Made by a program: the position numbers and the translations under genes. From Chania multitudinisentens RB-25 (GTDB lineage: Bacteria > Pseudomonadota > Gammaproteobacteria > Enterobacterales > Enterobacteriaceae): DNA of 64,000 nt. The notes beneath the pieces were generated by a model, which was given only the letters and a program-made list of their open reading frames with translations, was not told the DNA's origin and made no database searches. Position 1 is the first letter of the stretch. Each line of letters starts with the position of its first letter. Shown here piece after piece: positions 26,470-34,042 of this stretch. The stretch lies in contig NZ_CP007044.2 in NCBI RefSeq assembly GCF_000520015.2, positions 4,092,001 through 4,156,000 on the forward strand, in the 5' to 3' direction.

Positions 26470-27165
26470 TCAAACCGCCACTTCACCACCGAGCGCACCA
26501 GGCGCATTCTGCTGCAACCATTGGCGCACGTAATCCACCAAATCACCGATGCACTCATCTTTCATACCGTGGCTTTTCAACTCATTATCCAACGCAAACA
26601 GGTATTGTGCGTTAGTACCCAGCGGGCCGCTGGCATTGGCGATCAACGGCGCAATCACCTGATAGCGAGTGTCTTCCTCACACAACGGGTGCTGCGGGTT
26701 CATTATAAAAACCAGTGCAGTCACTACTCTGCCATCTTCCAACGTCAGATCGCACCAGGTTGGCAGATAGCAACCCGTCACCATTTCACGTTTCCACAAC
26801 AACTCCAGTTCTTCACGCAGTTTTTCTTCCGGCAAACGGAACGCCAAACCGATGGTTTGCCCACCCTCTTTCAATGCCAACATGCGCCCTGGCTGAGCCA
26901 GCGTGCCACGCCCGGCGGTCAAACGCAGGCAAAACGCACGATGCCAACCCTGCAAAGTGGCAGAGCGTATCTCTTCTGATTCAAATACCGGGTTCCACAT
27001 CAACGAGCCGTAACCAAATATCCACACGGGGCTATTATTCGGACGGCGTGACAATGTACATTCTAATGATGCCAAACGCTGTTCTGGTGTCAGCAACAGC
27101 GACTCTTCAATCGTGCCGAATGCAGTTTTGCAATCTGCATTTTGCAGAAAATCTCGTGTTAACAC
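26470..27165 (-). CDS. chaC: Glutathione-specific gamma-glutamylcyclotransferase ChaC
   Basis: 231 aa. The substrate-binding motif VWIFGYGSLMWNP (about 47-59) is diagnostic of the ChaC family, which splits glutathione into 5-oxoproline and Cys-Gly. A conserved glutamate lies in the LWKREMVTGCYLP region. The length equals the E. coli protein (231 aa). In E. coli chaC sits with chaA and chaB. Here it is divergent from a siderophore gene, chaA is 1.6 kb away on the other strand, and chaB is missing from the window. Confidence 0.92.
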   Translation of the reverse strand: MLTRDFLQNADCKTAFGTIEESLLLTPEQRLASLECTLSRRPNNSPVWIFGYGSLMWNPVFESEEIRSATLQGWHRAFCLRLTAGRGTLAQPGRMLALKEGGQTIGLAFRLPEEKLREELELLWKREMVTGCYLPTWCDLTLEDGRVVTALVFIMNPQHPLCEEDTRYQVIAPLIANASGPLGTNAQYLFALDNELKSHGMKDECIGDLVDYVRQWLQQNAPGALGGEVAV

Positions 27166-27572
27166 CTAATACAACCTCCTGGGAATAGGATTGCCCTATC
27201 CCCTTTTCGCCACTACGTCTTTGCAATTTTATTTTACGGAAATTTATTAATTCAATAAAACCGTCGTTATATAAATAACCTTATTCGGTTCTTGCATTAT
27301 AATCAAGTTTCCAAGCAATTTAGAGACTATTCCAAGAGGCACTTAATGTAAGAAAGCATTTATCTGTAACAACAATAATATTAACAGCGGCAAATTTTCA
27401 CTCTTGTATGCATAGCTCAGACATTTTCTTAACAAGCCTGAACATTGTTGTCGGTACAAAAAACAGTCACTACCTTTCCTGCCCATCAGCTTGCCGCACA
27501 CGCCTTAAATCAAACAATTCTCATTATCATATGACATGATATACTTCACGCAGAATGACAAAGGAGAATACC
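27166..27572. other. Divergent promoter region between chaC and the siderophore-interacting protein gene
   Basis: 407 bp without a gene. The chaC side is A/T-rich. The right end carries a Fur box (27510-27528) and the AAGGAG ribosome site at 27561-27566. Confidence 0.5.
27510..27528. promoter_or_regulatory. Fur box upstream of the siderophore-interacting protein gene
   Basis: TCAAACAATTCTCATTATC agrees with the 19-bp Fur consensus (GATAATGATAATCATTATC) at 12 of 19 positions, including the whole right half. It lies 45 bp before the start codon. Iron repression of the next gene is expected. Confidence 0.65.
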
Positions 27573-28391
27573 GTGACGACTGCCACCCCACGTACCCGAG
27601 CCCCTTATTTGATTGAAGTCACCCGCCTGCGTGATATCACGCCACATCTGCGTTGTATTACCTTCAGCGCCCCAGATTTGTGCCACTATCCCGCTAACGC
27701 GGCAGCTGCCCACATCAAACTCTTCTTACCGCTTGAGGGCCAGACACAGCCAGATCTGCCAACGTTAAGCGAGAATGGGCCAGTATGGGCTGCCGATGCA
27801 CGGCGCCCAATTGTGCGTACCTACTCAATACGTGCCGTGCGGCCACAGCAGGCTGAAATTGATATTGAATTTGCTTTGCATGAGCATAACGGCCCGGCTG
27901 TCAATTTTGCCCGCCAGGCCAAACCGGGGGATAAAGTCGGCATCAGCAACCCTGGAGGCCCAAAACCCATGTTGCCAGCAGCGGATTTTTACTGCCTGGC
28001 TGGCGATCCGTCGTCGTTGCCCGCCATTGCAGCATTGCTGGAAAACCTGCCCGCACACAGCGAAGGGCAGGCCTTTATTCGTGTCGATACCCCAGCCGAC
28101 GTGATTGCGCTGAAAAAGCCAGCCGGTTTTGAACTGAGTTGGATTATTGGCGGCACCGAAAAAACCGCAGAGCTCATTACCCAGTTCTGCTCACAACCAC
28201 TGCCACAAAGTGGCACCCATTTCTGGTTGGCGGGTGAAGATCGTTTGGTCGTCGAACTGCGCCGTTACCTGCGCCGGGAATTGAAATGCGATCGTAACCA
28301 GCTTTATGCTGTGCCTTACTGGCGTGAGGGGCTAAATGAAGAGAGTTATCACAATAAAAGGCATGAGATCATGGATAACATTGATGCATGA
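27573..28391 (+). CDS. Siderophore-interacting protein (YqjH-like NADPH ferric-chelate reductase)
   Basis: 272 aa from a GTG at 27573. AAAGGAG stands 6 bp before it. The ATG at 27555 would put that ribosome site inside the coding sequence, so GTG is preferred. FAD-binding motif RTYSIR (about 83-88 counted from the GTG) and the NAD-binding part (LAGDPSSLPAI) fit the SIP/YqjH family, which reduces ferric siderophores in the cytoplasm. A Fur box lies upstream and a terminator downstream, so it is monocistronic and iron-regulated. Confidence 0.87.
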   Translation: MTTATPRTRAPYLIEVTRLRDITPHLRCITFSAPDLCHYPANAAAAHIKLFLPLEGQTQPDLPTLSENGPVWAADARRPIVRTYSIRAVRPQQAEIDIEFALHEHNGPAVNFARQAKPGDKVGISNPGGPKPMLPAADFYCLAGDPSSLPAIAALLENLPAHSEGQAFIRVDTPADVIALKKPAGFELSWIIGGTEKTAELITQFCSQPLPQSGTHFWLAGEDRLVVELRRYLRRELKCDRNQLYAVPYWREGLNEESYHNKRHEIMDNIDA

Positions 28392-28489
28392 CTGCCGATT
28401 TCTTCCTTATTTGCCATAATAATGCGCGATAAAATCAACTTTATCGCCGCTTAGCACAGAAAAAGTACCTTATCACGTAAAAATATGTA

Positions 28490-28518
28490 AAAAAAACCGC
28501 ATAAGCTGCGGTTTTTTT
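28490..28518 (+). terminator. Rho-independent terminator after the siderophore-interacting protein gene
   Basis: ACCGCA-TAAGC-TGCGGT with a run of A before and seven T after, about 100 bp beyond the stop. It would work in both directions. Confidence 0.8.
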
Positions 28519-28558
28519 GTTACGCTTGTTACATAAGGCAAACCATTGCTTTCCTAAG

Positions 28559-28720
28559 TTAAAACAACACCACATCATTACCCGGCATCACCCGCAGGGT
28601 GTATTCTATTAATATATCCCCTTCGTTTTCAAACAGCAGGGGTTGGTTGCCGGCACTATCCCAAGTTGATTGGGGTGAGTTCTGTAGCGCCTGCCTGGTA
28701 CTTGAAATCCGTGGGGTGTA
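28559..28720 (-). pseudogene. Possible C-terminal gene remnant upstream of chaA
   Basis: On the minus strand a frame ends NSPQSTWDSAGNQPLLF, ENEGDILIEYTLRVMPG, NDVVLF and then a stop. The composition looks like a genuine protein C-terminus, about 45 residues. The same frame continues into chaA, where it makes no sense, so the 5-prime part of such a gene would be lost. Family not recognised. It may instead be chance. Confidence 0.28.
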
Positions 28721-28795
28721 ACAACTTTCTGAATACGCAGAACTGCCGGTTCTGCGATGACGGAACCATGCTGTTTGAGAAGGAGAATCACCGAA

Positions 28796-29896
28796 ATGAA
28801 GTCGCACACTGATCCTGGCCGCTCCAAATCCCGTCATACCGAGTATTCGCTTATTTTTCCGATTACAGCCCTGGTGGTACTCAATCTGTGGGGCAGTACC
28901 AGCAATTTTCCGCTGATCGTCGGTATTAACATTGTGGCGCTGGTAGGGATACTCAGTAGTGCTTTCAGCGTTGTGCGCCATGCTGACGTGCTGGCCCATC
29001 GGTTAGGCGAGCCCTACGGTTCACTGATCCTCAGTCTGTCGGTCGTGATATTGGAAGTGAGCCTGATTTCAGCCTTGATGGCGGCCGGTGATGCCGCTCC
29101 CGCCCTGATGCGTGACACGCTTTATTCGATCATCATGATTGTCACCGCTGGCCTGGTAGGTGTGGCGCTCTTGCTCGGTGGGCGCAAATTTGCCACCCAG
29201 TACGTTAACCTCGGTGGTATCAAACAATATCTGATGGCTATCTTCCCGCTGGCAATCATCGTGCTGGTATTGCCCAGCGCCCTGCCGGGCGGTAATTTCG
29301 GCACTGGTCAATCCTTGCTGGTCGCCGCGATCTCCGCAGCCATGTACGGCGTGTTTTTGCTGATCCAGACCAAAACGCACCAAAGCCTGTTTGTGTATGA
29401 ACACGAAGATGATGATGGCGATCCGCACCATGGTAAGCCTTCCTCGCACAGCAGCCTGTGGCACGCCGCCTGGCTGATCGTACATCTGATTGCCGTGATT
29501 GCAGTGACCAAATTTAACGCGAATCCGTTGGAAGGTTTGCTGACCAAGCTGAATGCCCCAGCGCAGTTTACCGGTTTCCTGGTGGCGTTACTGATTCTTT
29601 CCCCAGAAGGATTGGGAGCGTTGCGTGCCGTACTGAATAACCAAGTGCAGCGCGCCATGAACCTGTTTTTCGGTTCGGTGTTGGCCACCATCTCCCTGAC
29701 GGTTCCTGCGGTCACGCTTATCGCTACCCTCACCGGCCAGACGCTGATCTTTGGCCTTCAGGCTCCGCATATCGTAGTGATGCTCACGGTACTGATCCTG
29801 TGCCATATTTCCTTCTCCACTGGCAGAACCAACGTACTGAATGGCACTGCGCATCTGGCACTGTTCGCCGCTTATATGATGACCATTTTTGCCTGA
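28796..29896 (+). CDS. chaA: Sodium-potassium/proton antiporter ChaA
   Basis: 366 aa from the ATG at 28796 (MKSHTD), the same length as E. coli ChaA. AAGGAG lies about 11 bp before it. An earlier ATG at 28757 has no support. Two CaCA-type repeats with about eleven membrane helices, carrying SVVILEVSLISALM and LLILSPEGLGAL, surround an acidic cytoplasmic loop (YEHEDDDGDPHHGK). ChaA exchanges cytoplasmic Na+, K+ or Ca2+ for protons at alkaline pH. An IS element inserted 16 bp beyond the stop does not affect the coding sequence. Confidence 0.94.
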   Translation: MKSHTDPGRSKSRHTEYSLIFPITALVVLNLWGSTSNFPLIVGINIVALVGILSSAFSVVRHADVLAHRLGEPYGSLILSLSVVILEVSLISALMAAGDAAPALMRDTLYSIIMIVTAGLVGVALLLGGRKFATQYVNLGGIKQYLMAIFPLAIIVLVLPSALPGGNFGTGQSLLVAAISAAMYGVFLLIQTKTHQSLFVYEHEDDDGDPHHGKPSSHSSLWHAAWLIVHLIAVIAVTKFNANPLEGLLTKLNAPAQFTGFLVALLILSPEGLGALRAVLNNQVQRAMNLFFGSVLATISLTVPAVTLIATLTGQTLIFGLQAPHIVVMLTVLILCHISFSTGRTNVLNGTAHLALFAAYMMTIFA

Positions 29897-29947
29897 TGTC
29901 TTGCTCTGCCTATGGACTGACCCCACAACAGTAGACATATCCTGTCC

Positions 29948-30757
29948 TCACGACGAGGCCTGTTCGAAGGCCTCCGGACTGAGACCGCCAAGGTGACTGT
30001 GGCGCCGGGCCCGGTTGTAGAACACTTCAATGTAATCGAAGATATCAGCCCGGGCCAGATCCCGGGTTTTGTAGATCCGTTTTCTGATCCGTTCTTTTTT
30101 CAGCGAACTGAAGAACGATTCTGCTACAGCATTATCCCAGCAGTTGCCACGCCGGCTCATACTTGGCGCCAGGTTGTTGGCCCGGCAGAAGCGTTGCCAG
30201 TCATCACTACCGTACTGACTACCCTGGTCCGAATGCACGATAACCTCACTTTCCGGTTTTCGTCGCCACACCGCCATCATCAGTGCATCCAGCGCCAGCT
30301 CGCGTGAAAGAGTGGGTTTCATCGACCAGCCCACCACATTACGGGCGAAGAGATCGATGACCACTGCCAGATACAGCCAGCCCTGCCAGGTGCGGATATA
30401 GGTAATATCTGTCACCCAGACCTGGTTGGCCCGGGTGACGGTAAACTGCCGCTGCACGCGATTTGGGGCAACAACAGAAGGTCTGCCGGCGATACGACGC
30501 GGGGCTTTATAGCCGCGCACGGCTTTGATTCGGTTCAGTTGCATAATACGACTCACCCGGTTTTTACCGCAGGTTTCCCCGATTTCATTTAGATCACCAT
30601 GAACCCGACGATAACCGTATACGCCTCCACTCAGTGAATATGAGTCACGGATGAGCGCCAGCAGACGCTGATTATCGTTATCGCGCACTGAAACCGGGTT
30701 ATGCAGCCACGCATAGAACCCGGCTCGGGCGACGCACAGCACCCGACACATCGTCAT
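29948..30757 (-). CDS. IS3-family transposase OrfB (DDE integrase domain)
   Basis: 269 aa. An N-terminal HTH_21 part (VYGYRRVHGDLNE) is followed by the rve integrase core with Asp in WVTDITYI, Asp in VHSDQGSQYG and Glu in WDNAVAESFFSSLKKE. The D-D-E triad is complete and the element could be active. The frame is open further upstream (KYRFINEHRAVWG...) and can join OrfA by a -1 frameshift. The separate start at 30757 is therefore nominal. Confidence 0.9.
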   Translation of the reverse strand: MTMCRVLCVARAGFYAWLHNPVSVRDNDNQRLLALIRDSYSLSGGVYGYRRVHGDLNEIGETCGKNRVSRIMQLNRIKAVRGYKAPRRIAGRPSVVAPNRVQRQFTVTRANQVWVTDITYIRTWQGWLYLAVVIDLFARNVVGWSMKPTLSRELALDALMMAVWRRKPESEVIVHSDQGSQYGSDDWQRFCRANNLAPSMSRRGNCWDNAVAESFFSSLKKERIRKRIYKTRDLARADIFDYIEVFYNRARRHSHLGGLSPEAFEQASS

Positions 30758-30798
30758 GACACCCCATACAGCACGGTGCTCATTGATAAAGCGGTACT

Positions 30799-31083
30799 TC
30801 AGTCGGGCTCCCTTGCAAAGTACCGCGCGGCCTTTTTAAGAATATCCCGTTCTTCTTCAGTGCGCTTTAACTGAGCCCTGAGCTTCAGGATCTCACTTTT
30901 GGCCTCCAGAAGATCATGGGCATGCTGTTCGCTGTTATCAGGCTTGATGGCCCGTAGCCACTTGTAAAGACTGTGTGCAGAAACCCCAAGACGGTCAGAA
31001 ACTTCAGCAACGGAATAGCCGCGCTCCGTTATTTGACGGACGGCTTCTTCCTTAAATTCAGGTGTAAATCGTGGTGTGCCCAT
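30799..31083 (-). CDS. IS3-family transposase OrfA (helix-turn-helix protein)
   Basis: 94 aa. RFTPEFKEEAVRQITERG starts a helix-turn-helix of the HTH_Tnp_1 family (SVAEVSDRLGVSAHSLYKW). A leucine-zipper-like C-terminus (LLEAKSEILKLRAQL) follows for OrfA-OrfAB pairing. Near its end CTTAAAAAGG offers a place for the -1 frameshift that makes the OrfAB fusion. The -1 frame is open from there into orfB. The ATG at 31083 lies 20 bp inside the inner end repeat. Confidence 0.88.
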   Translation of the reverse strand: MGTPRFTPEFKEEAVRQITERGYSVAEVSDRLGVSAHSLYKWLRAIKPDNSEQHAHDLLEAKSEILKLRAQLKRTEEERDILKKAARYFAREPD

Positions 31084-31102
31084 ACGTTCCTCCTATGCTC
31101 AA

Positions 31103-31182
31103 ACTATAGGGCAGGATCGTCTACCGGGGTGGGGTCAGTCCAACTATAGGGCAGGATCGTCTACCGGGGTGGGGTCAGTCCA
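31103..31182. repeat. Tandem 40-bp duplication of the IS terminal repeat
   Basis: The 40 bp from ACTATAGGGC to GGTCAGTCCA occur at 31103-31142 and, identically, at 31143-31182 with no spacer. Each copy is a complete transposase-proximal terminal repeat, ending in the TCAGTCCA that matches the other end of the element in inverse orientation. Confidence 0.95.
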
Positions 31183-31206
31183 CTACTCGTTGCAGAGCGT
31201 CTGATA

Positions 31207-31233
31207 AAACGGGGCCAGATAGAGGCCCCGTTT
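31207..31233. terminator. Stem-loop, former 3-prime region of chaA
   Basis: AAACGGGGCC and GGCCCCGTTT form a 10-bp perfect stem with a 7-nt loop. Before the IS inserted, it stood about 40 bp after chaA and probably served as its terminator, though only a short T stretch follows. It is now 1.3 kb away. Confidence 0.5.
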
Positions 31234-31293
31234 GAATAACATCGCTTTATCCGCTGGTCAACTCACCAACGTTTATCAACGAAGCCAGTGGAT

Positions 31294-31320
31294 AAAAAAG
31301 GCCGCCGCAGCGACCTTTTT
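31294..31320 (-). terminator. Terminator of phoH
   Basis: On the minus strand AAAAAGG...CCTTTTTT with inner CG pairs forms a stem-loop ending in a T-run, about 17 bp after the phoH stop. Confidence 0.7.
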
Positions 31321-31336
31321 ATTAATTAAGGTTGAA

Positions 31337-32125
31337 TTAACTGTAAGCGTTGAGCGTGCGCTGGCACAGCAGGGAGCGGACGCAGTCTTGTTTATCAAAA
31401 CGGATAATGCCGACCATTTCGTCCTCTTCGAAGCGTTCCAACGCATCACTCAGGCCGGATTTCACCCCACGTGGCAAATCGCACTGAGTAATATCCCCAT
31501 TGACGATCACCGTCACATTCTCACCCAAACGAGTGAGGAACATCTTCATCTGGCTTGCCGTGACGTTCTGGGCTTCGTCCAGGATCACCACCGCGTTTTC
31601 AAAAGTACGCCCACGCATATAGGCGAAAGGCGCAATTTCCACCTTGCCGATCTCCGGGCGCAGGCAGTATTGCATAAACGACGATCCTAAACGGCGCAGC
31701 AGAATGTCATACACCGGCCGGAAATAAGGGGCGAATTTCTCAGCGATATCTCCTGGTAAGAAACCGAGATCTTCATCCGCCTGTAAAACTGGACGCGTGA
31801 CAATAATCCGATCCACCTCTTTATGTATCAGGGCTTCTGCCGCTTTGGCAGCGCTGATGAACGTTTTGCCGCAACCGGCTTCACCGGTGGCAAATATCAA
31901 CTGCTTATTCTCTATGGCTGATAAGTAATGACCTTGAGCTTCGGTTCTCGCCTCAATGGTAGAGGTATCCCGGCTGTCACGTGCCATGCCGATAGATTCA
32001 ATACCACCCATTTGTACCAGCGATGTGACGGTTTCTTCTTCACGCTGGCGATGACTACGTGCGTCACGACGAATGACGCGTTTGGCTTCACGACGTGCTT
32101 TGATCACTGCTTTCTGTCTTCCCAT
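31337..32125 (-). CDS. phoH: PhoH family ATPase
   Basis: 262 aa. A basic N-terminus (GRQKAVIKARREAKRVIRR) leads into a RecA-like NTPase with Walker A GEAGCGKT (about 80-87), Walker B VVILDEAQN, and TRPVLQADEDLGFLPG typical of PhoH. It matches E. coli PhoH over its shared length. PhoH is an ATP-binding protein of phosphate starvation; the family is linked to RNA helicase-like activity, but the cellular role is unclear. A Pho box could not be identified with confidence upstream. It follows efeUOB on the same strand, as in E. coli. Confidence 0.92.
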   Translation of the reverse strand: MGRQKAVIKARREAKRVIRRDARSHRQREEETVTSLVQMGGIESIGMARDSRDTSTIEARTEAQGHYLSAIENKQLIFATGEAGCGKTFISAAKAAEALIHKEVDRIIVTRPVLQADEDLGFLPGDIAEKFAPYFRPVYDILLRRLGSSFMQYCLRPEIGKVEIAPFAYMRGRTFENAVVILDEAQNVTASQMKMFLTRLGENVTVIVNGDITQCDLPRGVKSGLSDALERFEEDEMVGIIRFDKQDCVRSLLCQRTLNAYS

Positions 32126-32732
32126 AGTGGCACCTTACAGTTTGTTTCACCTACCGCAGCGGCATCATGTGCCGTGCGATTACGTTTCACACATGTACAG
32201 GTTCTGGCTTCCTTTGGAGCCAACATAAGCCGGTGGATAATACGAATACGCGGCAGCATGGAAATGCACCGTTTCTTCACAGGACAACGCGATGTTTACT
32301 GGATAAGAGAGTGTGTCAGCTAGGCGGTTGAGCAAGAAAAGCCAAGAATCGGTCAGAAATTGAGAGCCGGAGGGAGAGCCCTCGTTACAACGAGAAATCA
32401 GGGAGGAGATATTATTTATTGTTTGCAGCCCAACCAAGGACTTTACCATTAGCGATCCCCGCAGTGATATTTACAGCATCAAGCTGTACACCGTGTGAAA
32501 ACTACCGCCAGATGATTACAGTATAATGACATTTAAACTCGCTGCGTTACTAAAATGTAAAAAAATTTAATATCGCGGATTTTTAGATCTCACCGAAATA
32601 CACATCACGTCACGGCCATAAACTTAATAATAATGAATAATCAAATAGTTATAATTATTCATTGATTGAAATTTAAACAAAAAAGCGCAGCCTGTGCTGC
32701 GCTTTGATTTTTGTGATTAAAATTTTACCACT
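32126..32732. other. 607-bp intergenic region between efeB and phoH
   Basis: It holds the efeB terminator (32682-32705) and an A/T-rich stretch (32480-32680). The part nearest phoH should contain the phoH promoter. A minus-strand ORF of 89 codons at 32180-32449 has no family resemblance or ribosome site and is not called. Confidence 0.5.
32682..32705 (-). terminator. Rho-independent terminator of efeUOB
   Basis: AAAGCGCAGC and GCTGCGCTTT form a perfect 10-bp stem with a CTGT loop (plus strand), followed on the minus strand by TTTTGTTT. It lies 27 bp after the efeB stop. Confidence 0.88.
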
Positions 32733-34031
32733 TCAGGCCCGTAATAGACCGCTGGCAAAATAATCATCCGGCGCTTTAACCCCCGGTAATGCAAAGAAGT
32801 ATCCACCACCAATCGGCCGGATATATTCTTCCAATGCTTCGCCATTCAACCGTTTCTGCACCGTCAGGAAACCTTTTTCCAGGTCGGATTGATAACAGAT
32901 AAACAGCAATCCCATTTCCAATTGACCGGAATTAGAAACACCCAGTGAATAACTGTAGCCACGGCGCAACATCAGGCTGCTTTCAGTTACCGGCGTGCGT
33001 GGATTAGCCAACCGAATATGAGCGTCCAGCGGGATCATTTTGCCTTCGGGATCGTTGGCATAATCCGGTTCGTCGTGCTCATGTTTCATGCCCAACGGCG
33101 CACCGCTGTGTTTTTCACGGCCAAAAATAGTCTGCTGTTCCTGCAACGGTGTACGATCCCAAAATTCCACATGGAAACGGATAAGACGCGCGGCCTGATA
33201 GCTGCCACCTACCGCCCAGGCGGGTTCCCCTGCGTTATCCCCTACCCACACCACCTGATCCATCAACGAGTTATCGCTGGTTTTCGGGTTAGCCGTACCG
33301 TCCTTAAAACCCAACAGATTAATCGGTGTTTCCTGGCCTTGGCTGCGCGCTGAATGGGCAGAGATAAACCCTTCACGCCGCCAGCGTACGCTAAGCAAAT
33401 CTGGCGAATGTTTGATGATATCGCGCAGCGCGTGGATCACGGTTTCATTGGTGTTAGCACAAATTTGCAGTAACAGATCGCCATGACACAAAGCAGCATC
33501 TAGCGAATCATTCGGAAAGCGCGTCATTTTCTGCAAATGCAACGGTTTACTGGCTTGCAAACCAAAACGTTCGTCAAACAACGAGGCACCAACCGACAGG
33601 GTAATCGTCAGATTATCCGGGTAGATTTCCGGGCCCATAATGCCGGAATCCAACGGTGGCAACTTAGGATCGACCTCCGGCGCTCTCCCGCCATGAGTAA
33701 GGAAAACAATCCGGGTGGTCAATAGGCGAAACAAGCGCTCAAGATCTTGCTTGTTGGTGGCCAGCACATCGAACGCCACCAGCATCATTGCCGCTTGTTG
33801 TGGAGTGAGAATTCCGGCCTGGTGCGTGCCATAAAATGGCTGCTTCTGCCAACGTTCATCCTGCGACTGCGCCAGCGGCTCGGTGGCAGTCTCTGCCGCC
33901 GGTGCAAGAGAAGCCCCGCCCAACGCCAGCGCCCCCCCCATCATGCCCAACCCTTGCAACAAACGCCTGCGCGAAGGCGATGGAGCACCGTGCTGAGTCA
34001 GCGGCCCGTTTTCCGGGGTAATATCATTCAT
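32733..34031 (-). CDS. efeB: Deferrochelatase/peroxidase EfeB (Tat-exported DyP peroxidase)
   Basis: 432 aa. A twin-arginine signal (SRRRLLQG, about 20-27) leads into a DyP-type peroxidase with GFKDGTANP (haem pocket Asp) and GMKHEHDEPDY. The C-terminus GGGYFFALPGVK is as in E. coli EfeB. It binds haem in the periplasm and helps EfeUO take up iron; extraction of iron from haem and oxidation of Fe2+ have both been proposed. The signal region is longer than in E. coli by some residues. It starts 11 bp after efeO in the efeUOB operon. Confidence 0.94.
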   Translation of the reverse strand: MNDITPENGPLTQHGAPSPSRRRLLQGLGMMGGALALGGASLAPAAETATEPLAQSQDERWQKQPFYGTHQAGILTPQQAAMMLVAFDVLATNKQDLERLFRLLTTRIVFLTHGGRAPEVDPKLPPLDSGIMGPEIYPDNLTITLSVGASLFDERFGLQASKPLHLQKMTRFPNDSLDAALCHGDLLLQICANTNETVIHALRDIIKHSPDLLSVRWRREGFISAHSARSQGQETPINLLGFKDGTANPKTSDNSLMDQVVWVGDNAGEPAWAVGGSYQAARLIRFHVEFWDRTPLQEQQTIFGREKHSGAPLGMKHEHDEPDYANDPEGKMIPLDAHIRLANPRTPVTESSLMLRRGYSYSLGVSNSGQLEMGLLFICYQSDLEKGFLTVQKRLNGEALEEYIRPIGGGYFFALPGVKAPDDYFASGLLRA

Positions 34032-34042
34032 GATCTGCCGCC

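Larger units (their letters stand above)
29913..31182 (-). mobile_element. IS3-family insertion sequence with a duplicated end
   Basis: 1270 bp, bounded by inverted repeats starting TGGACTGACCCCAC at both ends and flanked by a 3-bp target duplication CTA (29910-29912 and 31183-31185). It encodes OrfA and OrfB in overlapping phases as in IS3 elements, with an intact DDE triad. The transposase-upstream end carries two tandem copies of its terminal 40 bp. The target repeat abuts the outer copy, so 29913-31182 behaved as one unit or the duplication happened after insertion. The subgroup seems IS51/IS3-like from the OrfA N-terminus, not confirmed. Confidence 0.9.

Noticed and set aside
28559..28999. 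146-codon minus-strand ORF overlapping chaA
   Set aside because: Its upstream two-thirds are antisense to chaA and have no protein-like character. Only the last 45 codons might be a gene remnant, reported separately.
32180..32449. 89-codon minus-strand ORF between efeB and phoH
   Set aside because: No ribosome site, no family resemblance, and it covers the probable phoH promoter region.
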